From Bog-257 sp963805985 (GTDB taxonomy: Bacteria > Acidobacteriota > Terriglobia > Terriglobales > Acidobacteriaceae), in the NCBI GenBank assembly GCA_963805985.1, contig CAWDWG010000009.1:372001-436000 (forward strand): a stretch of DNA of 64,000 nt, given 5' to 3'. Both the position numbers and the translations under genes were made by a program. Below the pieces are notes generated by a model. That model had not been told where the DNA came from. It searched no databases and was given only the letters and a program-made list of their open reading frames with translations. The stretch's first letter is position 1; each line of letters begins with the position of its first letter. Below, piece by piece: positions 57,658 to 64,000 of the stretch.

Positions 57658-60210
57658 TTACGGTTCCAGCCGCAGATGATGTACGCCTGCACCTTGCACG
57701 GCCTCGGCCGAAAACGGCAGCGTGAAGGTGCGGCCGTGATAATAGGCGTCCCACTGGTCGTTGAAATGCTCGTCGAAGATGTTGCCGGATTGCCCGTTGA
57801 CGATGTCGAGCGTGCTGGCGTCCAGGTTGGAGAAATCGACAGTAAGCCGCTCGGACGGCCCGAAGTGCGGCGCCACCTGCTTGATCGTCTCGGTGTCGCC
57901 GGAGAGCGGCAGGCTCCCGGGGCCCGCGCCTTTTTTCAGGACTGGGATGTGGCTCCAGAAGGGATGGGTGATGTCGGTGCGATGCACCCGTCCCCACCTC
58001 CAGACAGAGATTGCGCTGGTCGCGCTGGCGTCGTTGATTGCGTCTTCGACCGCGACGGCCAGCAGACGATCGTAGCTGGAATAGCCAGGCGGCAGCCAGC
58101 GTTGCGGTTGATGGGTCAGCACATTCTCCAGCCACACCGGGCCCATGAACGACTTGTACGCTTTCCACTCGTCGCCCAGCTTCGGCTGCAGTAGAAGCTC
58201 TTTCAGCTTGTCGCGGGAGAAGACTGCTATCGTCGCCGCCGCGGACTCGGTACTCATGCTGCCATCCCACTTGCGCATCAGATCGGCGGCCTCGCGCGCG
58301 CGCGGCGACGCCTGCGGCGAATGATCGACCGCATAGACGAATCGCTCCGCGCAGAAGCGATCAAAGGGCGACACGATGTCGGTCTGGATCGTCAGCATGT
58401 CAGCCGGCGTAAATTTTTTCTGCGCAGTCAGCAGTTTGTACAAACGCTGCGTGCGATAAGGTGACATCCATGCGGTACTGAGTTCGTAAGGATAGCCGTC
58501 GGGCGTGACGCGCCCGTTGGCCGTCGCGAGAATTCCGGATGGCGGATCGTAAACACTGGGCAACAATTCGTAGGGAACGTAGCCAGTCCACTCGTGGGCA
58601 TCGTCCTCGCCGGCTTCGGGAACATCGCCGTCGCCCGAAGAGCGAATGGGGACAAAGCCGGTCGCCTGATATCCGATGTGGCCATCGACGTCGGCATAGA
58701 CAACGTTCTGTCCCGGTGCACCGAAGTGCGCGAAAGCCGCGTGGAACTCCTGCCAATTTTTCGTCAGACCGACTGCGAAGAACGGGATGTTCAGAGTCGC
58801 CGGATCCAGCGCCGTCCACTTCAACGCCAGCTTGCGCTTCTCGCCCGGAACCAGGTCGCTGATGATTGGGCCGTGCCGCGTCGTCTCGACATCCAGCGTC
58901 ACCTCGGGCTCGCCCTTCACCCGGATGATTTCCTGGCGATGCTCCGGCTTTACCCATCCTTGCGGCGTCAGGTATTCGCCATTGTCATTGAACTTTTCGA
59001 TGTAGACGTCTTCAACGTTGGGGCCGAGGTTGGTGAATCCCCACGCGATGCGCCGGTTGTGGCCGACGATCACGTACGGCATCCCCGGCAGCGTCACGCC
59101 CGCAACGTCGAAGTCGCCGGCGGTGAGATGCGCCTCGTACCATACGTTCGGAAGCTCGAGATCGAGATGCATATCGTTCGACAGCAGCGGCTTGCCTGAA
59201 GCCGTATGCGCGCCCGAGACAACCCAGTTGTTGGAGCCGGGACGAATGTGCTCTTCGGCGGAAGATTCCAATGCCACTGAGTGTTTGCCGGTCAGCAACA
59301 GAGCGACTGGCCATTCGGCCCGATACCTGCCTGTGCTGTCATCCCGATCGGAGGTGGCTGATTTTGGCCGCTGCAGCCGAGGGATCTGCGGTTCGCCCGT
59401 TAGGGCGAGGTCTTGGCCGGCGTTGCCAGCGCTGGTCCTTGGCGCTTGCTCCTCTTCATCCGGCGTGCTCTCCCCTGGAACCTCGTTCTCAATATTGCTG
59501 CTATCCGCTCCCGGCGGATGATCGCGCCACGACGTATTGACGAACAGATCGGCGGTCATCTCCGGCCCCAGCTTCGCCAGAATCTTCTCTTTTTCCAGCT
59601 TGTCTTTATATAGACCGTGATTCAAGAACTCGGTCATCGACAAGCCGACCAGCAGCGAATCCTCGACCGTCCAGACATGCGGCGCGTAACCCAGGAATCG
59701 AAACTCCAGCGGCAGCGTCTTCCGGTGCTGCTCGATATAAGCGTTGACGCCGGCCGCGTAGGCGTCGAATTGCGCGCGCTGTTGCGGGTCCATCTGCGCT
59801 GCCGCCTTCTCGGCCACCTGGCGCAGGCCCAGGATGCGTTGTTCGCGGTCGTACTTCAGATATTTCGGACCGAGAATCACTGCCAGGTCCCCTGACGCAA
59901 ATCGGCGCGTCATATCCATCTGCCACAGTCGATCCTGCGCGGTGATGTATCCCTGGGTAAAGAAAAGATCGGTCAAGTTGGAGGCGGAAATATTCGGCAC
60001 GCCAAGCGAGTCGTATGTCACGATCACAGGCGCCGAAAGTCCAGCCAGATGGACGGTGCCATCGCGCTGCGGCAGCGACGCCTTCACTGCGTGATAGAAC
60101 CACCAATCAAAGCCAAGAAAGGCAATCAGTAGCAGGGCAAGGACGCCAACTACCAATCGGAAAACGATTTTGGATTTCGAGGGACGATCCGAAGAGGCGA
60201 CGAGAGCCAT
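57658..60210 (-). CDS. penicillin acylase-family hydrolase
   Basis: 850 residues, an N-terminal-nucleophile amidase with one N-terminal membrane span (about 17-36). Alpha-subunit motifs: YDSLGVPNISASNLTDLFFTQGYITAQDRLWQMDMTRR. The beta subunit begins at the nucleophile Ser of GSNNWVVSG (about residue 326), followed by LLSNDMHLDLELPNVWYEAHL. Residues about 265-291 (QDLALTGEPQIPRL...) are translated from an inserted repeat, in the expected spacer between the two subunits, which is cut out in maturation. The substrate may be acyl-homoserine lactones or other N-acyl compounds. Confidence 0.93.
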   Translation of the reverse strand: MALVASSDRPSKSKIVFRLVVGVLALLLIAFLGFDWWFYHAVKASLPQRDGTVHLAGLSAPVIVTYDSLGVPNISASNLTDLFFTQGYITAQDRLWQMDMTRRFASGDLAVILGPKYLKYDREQRILGLRQVAEKAAAQMDPQQRAQFDAYAAGVNAYIEQHRKTLPLEFRFLGYAPHVWTVEDSLLVGLSMTEFLNHGLYKDKLEKEKILAKLGPEMTADLFVNTSWRDHPPGADSSNIENEVPGESTPDEEEQAPRTSAGNAGQDLALTGEPQIPRLQRPKSATSDRDDSTGRYRAEWPVALLLTGKHSVALESSAEEHIRPGSNNWVVSGAHTASGKPLLSNDMHLDLELPNVWYEAHLTAGDFDVAGVTLPGMPYVIVGHNRRIAWGFTNLGPNVEDVYIEKFNDNGEYLTPQGWVKPEHRQEIIRVKGEPEVTLDVETTRHGPIISDLVPGEKRKLALKWTALDPATLNIPFFAVGLTKNWQEFHAAFAHFGAPGQNVVYADVDGHIGYQATGFVPIRSSGDGDVPEAGEDDAHEWTGYVPYELLPSVYDPPSGILATANGRVTPDGYPYELSTAWMSPYRTQRLYKLLTAQKKFTPADMLTIQTDIVSPFDRFCAERFVYAVDHSPQASPRAREAADLMRKWDGSMSTESAAATIAVFSRDKLKELLLQPKLGDEWKAYKSFMGPVWLENVLTHQPQRWLPPGYSSYDRLLAVAVEDAINDASATSAISVWRWGRVHRTDITHPFWSHIPVLKKGAGPGSLPLSGDTETIKQVAPHFGPSERLTVDFSNLDASTLDIVNGQSGNIFDEHFNDQWDAYYHGRTFTLPFSAEAVQGAGVHHLRLEP
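59337..59416. repeat. intergenic-type palindrome inside a coding sequence
   Basis: CTGTCATCCCGATCGGAGG at its left end and CGAGGGATCTGCGG near its right match the GTCATCCCGA/GGGATCTGC family found between genes. It is in frame within the penicillin acylase gene, encoding about 27 extra residues. Confidence 0.75.
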
Positions 60211-60248
60211 GCGAACTTCGATTATAGATGGGAACCCTTCTTAATATT

Positions 60249-60287
60249 TTGTCATCACGAGCGGACTTCAGTCCGCGAGGGATCTGC
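60249..60287. repeat. GTCATCACGAGCG/GGGATCTGC repeat, partial copy
   Basis: TTGTCATCACGAGCGGACTT, CAGTCCGC and GAGGGATCTGC, with GCGGACTTCAGTCCGC as an internal hairpin. It lies upstream of the penicillin acylase gene. Confidence 0.75.
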
Positions 60288-60330
60288 TTTTCGACTTTCG
60301 CGGCAAGCTCTCCAAATCAGCCTATTCAGG

Positions 60331-61059
60331 CTAGCGGAACATCGGCTGATACGGCACACCTTTGCCTTCAATAATCGCCCCAGGATTATCCGAGACCAGC
60401 GCGTTTGCGACGCGGTCTCCCATCATCTGCGCGACAGCATCGCGCGCTTCCGACATTACCGGCTTGCGGCGCACCGGGTCGTGGGCATCGCTGGCAATCA
60501 CGTGAACCGCATCGCGCTTCAGCAACCACTCCACCAGCTTCTGCGAACGGCTGCCCCACCCTCCAGTAACCGCGTTGGCAGTCACCTGCACCAGGCAGCC
60601 CTGTTCCACAAACTTCACCACCATCTCCGGATTCTTCATCAACGGCCGATTCCGTTCGGGATGGGTGATGATCGGCACCAGGCCTCGGCTGCTGAAGGCA
60701 AACAGGTCCTGTTCGACGCTCGGCGGAATGCCGTAATCGCTGAACTCGATGAGCAGATACTGCGAGTCGCCGATCGTGTAGCGGCGCGGATTTTCCAATG
60801 CGTCCTGAATATTGTCGTAAGAAAAATGGAAGTCGCAGCCTATGCTGAACGTCAGTTTGCCTTCGGCCGCATCGCTCAGTTGCCCCAGCATCTCGGTGAA
60901 GCGTTCGCGGTTGTATACGTACATGTCATTGCTATGCGGCGTAGCGACGATGTGGGTGATGCCATCGGCGATGGCCACCTGGCACATCTCGGCGGTCATC
61001 TCCCACGACTTCGAGCCGTCATCGATCCCCGGCAGGATGTGGCAATGAATGTCGACCAT
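60331..61059 (-). CDS. CpsB/CapC-type tyrosine phosphatase
   Basis: 242 residues of the PHP superfamily. Metal-binding motifs: MVDIHCHILPGIDDG, THIVATPHSND, IEFSDYGIP and VPIITHPERN, with ASDAHDP near the end. Relatives dephosphorylate Tyr kinases that control capsule and exopolysaccharide assembly. No polysaccharide genes are visible here. The start is immediately preceded by the heptad arm at 61065, with no clear ribosome site beyond it. Confidence 0.92.
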   Translation of the reverse strand: MVDIHCHILPGIDDGSKSWEMTAEMCQVAIADGITHIVATPHSNDMYVYNRERFTEMLGQLSDAAEGKLTFSIGCDFHFSYDNIQDALENPRRYTIGDSQYLLIEFSDYGIPPSVEQDLFAFSSRGLVPIITHPERNRPLMKNPEMVVKFVEQGCLVQVTANAVTGGWGSRSQKLVEWLLKRDAVHVIASDAHDPVRRKPVMSEARDAVAQMMGDRVANALVSDNPGAIIEGKGVPYQPMFR

Positions 61060-61064
61060 GAGAA

Positions 61065-61208
61065 AGTTTCGAGTTTCAAGTTTCGAGTTTCAAAACCTAT
61101 GGATCGAGCGTCCGGACATCTTTCGACTTTCAACTTTGCGGACCCGTGCCGCAGACATTGGGCGAAACGGTATGAGAATTTGAAACTTGAAACTGGAAAC
61201 TCGAAACT
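61065..61208. repeat. ORF-less inverted heptad element (AGTTTCN units)
   Basis: Arms of 30 nt (61065-61094 and 61179-61208) match at 28 positions after reverse-complementing; the two mismatches are 7 nt apart. Units are AGTTTCG and AGTTTCA. The 84-nt spacer has no gene. It fills the whole gap between the CpsB-type gene and the aminotransferase gene. Confidence 0.88.
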
Positions 61209-61214
61209 GGGGTT

Positions 61215-62423
61215 TTAATATCGTTCCCGCATGAACTCCGTTATCGCGTCGTATGCCTCGCTCAGAACCGGCTCGGGGGCCAGGAAGACGATGCGCATGT
61301 GCTTCGTACCCGGCTTCTGCCCGAAGCCCGATCCGTGTACCACCAGCACATGCTTCTGCTTCAGCAGATCGGTAACGAACGGCAAATCGTCGTCAGGAAT
61401 CTCCAAGGTTGGGAACGCATAAAACGCTCCCTTCGGCGCGACCAGCTTTATATGCGGAGTCCGCTTCGCCCAGCTCGCTGTCAGATCGGCACGCCGCTTC
61501 AGCTTGCGCAACACTTCCGCCAGATGATCCTGCGGTCCTTCCAGCGCCGGCTTGATCGCGTGCTGGAAGGGATGCGGGGCCGACAGGCGCGCCCGCAACA
61601 ACCGGTGCACCGACTCCAGATACGGACGCAGCACCTCGCGCGGACCTGTCCCAATGGCCCATCCAATGCGCCATCCCGGGACAAGGTACGCCTTCGACAA
61701 TCCATTGAATGTCACGATAGGAACATCGGCGGCCAGCGTAGCAATCGAGACATGCTTCTCGTTGGGATCGAAGATCAGCTTGTCGTAAATCTCGTCGGCA
61801 AAGACGATGAGCCCGTGCTGCCGCGCCAGTTCCAGGATCTTCTCCAGGGTCCGCTTGGAATAAACCGCACCGGTGGGATTGTTGGGCGTGATCAGCAAAA
61901 TCGCGCGTGTGCGCGAGTTGATCTTGCGCGCCATGTCCTCGACATCCGGCTGCCACCCGTTGTTCTCGTCGAGATCGTACGCATTCATCGGGCAATCCAG
62001 CTTGGCCAGGATCGCGCCGTACAGTGGATATTCCGGGCTCGGGGTCAGCACGTTGTCGCCGGGATTGAGCAGGGCAGTCAGGCAGCTGTCGATGACCTCG
62101 CCACTGCCGTAGCCGATGAAGATGCTCTGAATGTCGCGAAATCCGTTGCGTTCGGCCTCGTTGCGGATCGCCTCGATCGCGGGCTTGATCCCCAGCGACT
62201 CGGCGTAGCCATTACAGCCGTCGACCATCGCCTTCAACACCGCCTCGATCATGTGTGGCGGCGTGTGGAAGTCGAATTTGCACGGGTCGCCGATGTTGAG
62301 ATAGAGGATGGAATGGCCTTCACGCGCCACTTCCTCGGCGGTCACGACCAGATCGCGAATGGCGTACCGCACGTTCGCCATGCGGCTCGCCGCCATCACT
62401 TCCGCAACAGCTCTTGTAGCCAT
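61215..62423 (-). CDS. alanine-type class I/II aminotransferase
   Basis: 402 residues, fold-type I PLP aminotransferase. Key segments: YLNIGDPCKFDFHTP, YGSGEVIDSCLTALLNPGDNVLTPSPEYPLY, LITPNNPTGAVYSKRTLEKILELA, FADEIYDKLIF and the PLP lysine in FNGLSKAYLVPGWRIGW (about residue 240). Closest to AlaA/AlaT-type glutamate-pyruvate transaminases, which make alanine. The start is preceded by AAGGACGCTTCT, a weak ribosome site. Confidence 0.93.
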   Translation of the reverse strand: MATRAVAEVMAASRMANVRYAIRDLVVTAEEVAREGHSILYLNIGDPCKFDFHTPPHMIEAVLKAMVDGCNGYAESLGIKPAIEAIRNEAERNGFRDIQSIFIGYGSGEVIDSCLTALLNPGDNVLTPSPEYPLYGAILAKLDCPMNAYDLDENNGWQPDVEDMARKINSRTRAILLITPNNPTGAVYSKRTLEKILELARQHGLIVFADEIYDKLIFDPNEKHVSIATLAADVPIVTFNGLSKAYLVPGWRIGWAIGTGPREVLRPYLESVHRLLRARLSAPHPFQHAIKPALEGPQDHLAEVLRKLKRRADLTASWAKRTPHIKLVAPKGAFYAFPTLEIPDDDLPFVTDLLKQKHVLVVHGSGFGQKPGTKHMRIVFLAPEPVLSEAYDAITEFMRERY

Positions 62424-62473
62424 AGAAGCGTCCTTAGATGAAATGGAGTCCCCACTCCTCTTCGCGCAGGCGC

Positions 62474-62509
62474 CCCACCCTTGTCCGCTGCTTTTGCGGA
62501 CAAGGTGGG
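62474..62509. terminator. strong hairpin between aminotransferase and aldehyde dehydrogenase genes
   Basis: CCCACCCTTGTCCGC (62474-62488) pairs with GCGGACAAGGTGGG around TGCTTTT, with one bulged C. It lies just after the aldehyde dehydrogenase stop on the minus strand. No T-run; it may terminate or be another dispersed hairpin. Confidence 0.5.
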
Positions 62510-62523
62510 CCTTAATAATCTAA

Positions 62524-64000
62524 TTACTCCGGCCGGTCAATCTGCGCCCTCTGCAGCGTGTCAGAGTAATCGATATACACCGACTTCCACTCAGTATAGA
62601 AATCAATCGCGCCGAGTCCGCCCTCGCGATGACCGTTACCCGTAGCCTTCACGCCGCCGAACGGCAGATGCACCTCAGCGCCGATCGTCGGCGCGTTGAT
62701 GTAGGTGATGCCGGCGTACAGATCGCGCATCGCCGTGAACGCCTTGTTCACGTCTTTGGTGTAGATCGACGACGACAGCCCGTACTCGATATCGTTGGCG
62801 ATCTCGATGGCGCTCTCCAGCCCATCGCACGGAATGATCGACACCACCGGCCCGAAGATTTCTTCCTGCGCAATCCGCATCTTGGGATCGACGTCGCTGA
62901 ACACCGTTGGTGCGACAAACCAGCCGTGGTTGTAGGACTCGCCTTCCAGTCGATGCCCGCCGCACAGCATCTTCGCGCCTTCGTCCTTGCCGATCTTGAT
63001 GTACTTCAGGTCGGTCTCCATCTGCGACGAGTTCACAGCGGGCCCCATGTCGACCGACTCGTCGAGTCCGTTGCCGATCTTTAGCTTCTGCGCGCGAGCG
63101 ACTAGTTCCTCGACAAACTTCTTGTACACGCCCTTTTGCACGATGATGCGACTGGTCGCGGTGCAGCGCTGGCCGGTCGTACCGAACGCTCCCCACAACG
63201 CGCCTTCGAGCGCGAGATCGAGATTCGCGTCGTCGAGGACGATCATCGGATTCTTGCCGCCGAGTTCGAGCGAGCAATGCTTGAAGGTCTTTGCCGCTTC
63301 TTGTCCCACGATCCGTCCCACGGCTGTCGAGCCGGTGAGCGAGACCGCGCGGACATCCGGATGCCCGACCATCGGCGTGCCAACCTCGCCGCCAAATCCG
63401 CTGACAATGTTTACCACTCCAGCCGGAATCCCGCCATCAGCAAGGGCTTGCACGAAATTGAACGTCGAGAGCGGCGTGTCCTGCGCGGGCTTAATTACAG
63501 CGGTGTTGCCTGCAACCAGAGCAGGGAAGAGCTTCCACGAGGGAATCGCCATGGGAAAGTTCCACGGCGTGATCATGGCGCAGACGCCCAGCGGCTGTCG
63601 CACGGCCATCGCAAATTTGTTGGGCAGCTCCGACGGGACGGTCGGGCCAAACAGCCGGCGGCCTTCGCCTGCGGTGTAGTAGCCGCAATCGATTGCCTCC
63701 TGCACATCGCCACGCGTCTCTTTGATCACCTTGCCCATCTCGCGCGTCATCTGCTGCGCGCATTCTTCCTTGCGCGAGATCAGGATCTCCGCCGCCTTAT
63801 ACAGCATCTCGGCGCGGCGTGGGGCGGGCACCAGGCGCCACTTCTTGTAAGCCTGCTTGGCCGCTTCGATTGCCATATCGACATCGCGCTTGTCGGATTT
63901 CTGGAAGATGCCGACCACCTCGCGAGTGTCGGCCGGATTGAGATTCTCGAAGGTGTGTCCGGTGCGGCTCTCAACCCATTCGCCGCCAATGAAGTTCTTG
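62524..64000 (-). CDS. aldehyde dehydrogenase family protein (5' end beyond window)
   Basis: At least 491 residues are visible; the reading frame runs off the right edge at 64000 as KNFIGGEWVESRTGHTFENLNPADTREVVG, so the true start is just outside. Motifs: ITPWNFPMAIPSWKLFPALVAGN, catalytic Glu in LELGGKNPM, catalytic Cys in TTGQRCTATSR and QEEIFGPVVSI. The ordering matches ALDH7/KGSADH-like NAD(P)+ enzymes acting on aliphatic semialdehydes; the substrate is not certain. Confidence 0.94.
   Translation of the reverse strand, partial: KNFIGGEWVESRTGHTFENLNPADTREVVGIFQKSDKRDVDMAIEAAKQAYKKWRLVPAPRRAEMLYKAAEILISRKEECAQQMTREMGKVIKETRGDVQEAIDCGYYTAGEGRRLFGPTVPSELPNKFAMAVRQPLGVCAMITPWNFPMAIPSWKLFPALVAGNTAVIKPAQDTPLSTFNFVQALADGGIPAGVVNIVSGFGGEVGTPMVGHPDVRAVSLTGSTAVGRIVGQEAAKTFKHCSLELGGKNPMIVLDDANLDLALEGALWGAFGTTGQRCTATSRIIVQKGVYKKFVEELVARAQKLKIGNGLDESVDMGPAVNSSQMETDLKYIKIGKDEGAKMLCGGHRLEGESYNHGWFVAPTVFSDVDPKMRIAQEEIFGPVVSIIPCDGLESAIEIANDIEYGLSSSIYTKDVNKAFTAMRDLYAGITYINAPTIGAEVHLPFGGVKATGNGHREGGLGAIDFYTEWKSVYIDYSDTLQRAQIDRPE

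Overview
The window is GC-rich, densely coded bacterial chromosome, most likely from an Acidobacteriota member of the Koribacter/Terriglobales type. The basis is a GWxTD-domain protein, an Oar-like TonB-dependent receptor with an N-terminal carboxypeptidase-regulatory domain, a GloVer-type repeat protein (pseudogene), several PIG-L/DinB/DUF2339 genes and many structured intergenic repeats. No rRNA, tRNA, CRISPR array, transposase or prophage gene was seen. The taxonomic call is inference from gene content, not from a marker alignment.

Layout. 0-12.6 kb: a lytic-transglycosylase-like secreted protein, a DUF1801 protein, a zinc-ribbon/Sel1 membrane protein, glyA, a large Oar-like receptor, a small cytochrome c, a DUF2339 membrane protein and a YjbQ-family protein. 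12.8-20.8 kb: a carboxypeptidase-regulatory-domain barrel protein, a GWxTD protein, an HlyD/MacA-type adaptor with a LolD/MacB-type ATPase but no permease beside them, and an ACSF3-like acyl-CoA synthetase. 20.8-23.3 kb is more accessory: a TIR/deoxyribosyltransferase-like protein overlapping a small helix-turn-helix-like gene, and two small secreted proteins. 23.4-28.8 kb: dprA, a four-helix-bundle (S23/IVP) gene, topA, a VOC protein and a hypothetical protein. 29.3-33.3 kb: an MlaE permease, an MlaF ATPase that has lost key catalytic residues, and a second MlaF-like ATPase fused behind a MobA domain. 33.4-43.9 kb: a GloVer pseudogene, DUF805 protein, ribE, a second four-helix-bundle gene, ribD, ftsY, a UBP zinc finger, a PIG-L protein and an APC permease. 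44-57.6 kb: MFS transporter, DinB protein, Spy-like protein, metH, an ATP-dependent DNA ligase, a receiver-like protein, xseB, an outer-membrane protein, a fused homocysteine methyltransferase/MTHFR and a beta-propeller lipoprotein. 57.6-64 kb: penicillin acylase, a CpsB-type phosphatase, an aminotransferase and an aldehyde dehydrogenase cut by the window end.

Functional links. glyA, metH and the homocysteine-methyltransferase/MTHFR protein cover one-carbon transfer from serine to methionine. ftsY-ribD-ribE run in one direction and ftsY and ribD abut exactly. MlaE and the two MlaF-type ATPases may form one lipid transporter with unequal ATP sites.

The most unusual feature is a class of inverted repeats built mostly of 7-nt units (AGCTNTT, GGCTGTC, AGTTTCN and similar) that fill whole intergenic gaps. 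The two four-helix-bundle genes are each bracketed by such arms (24610-25117 and 36309-36794), inside the dprA-topA and ribD-ribE gene pairs. At six other sites similar arms enclose only a short non-coding spacer, one further element uses 7-9 nt units, and two sites hold a single array. They look like intervening-sequence-type elements, with and without their S23-family gene. A separate family of roughly 100-nt elements made of four hairpins closed by a GTAGCGCC/GGCGCTAC stem occurs five times, and another intergenic palindrome has been inserted in frame into the penicillin acylase gene.
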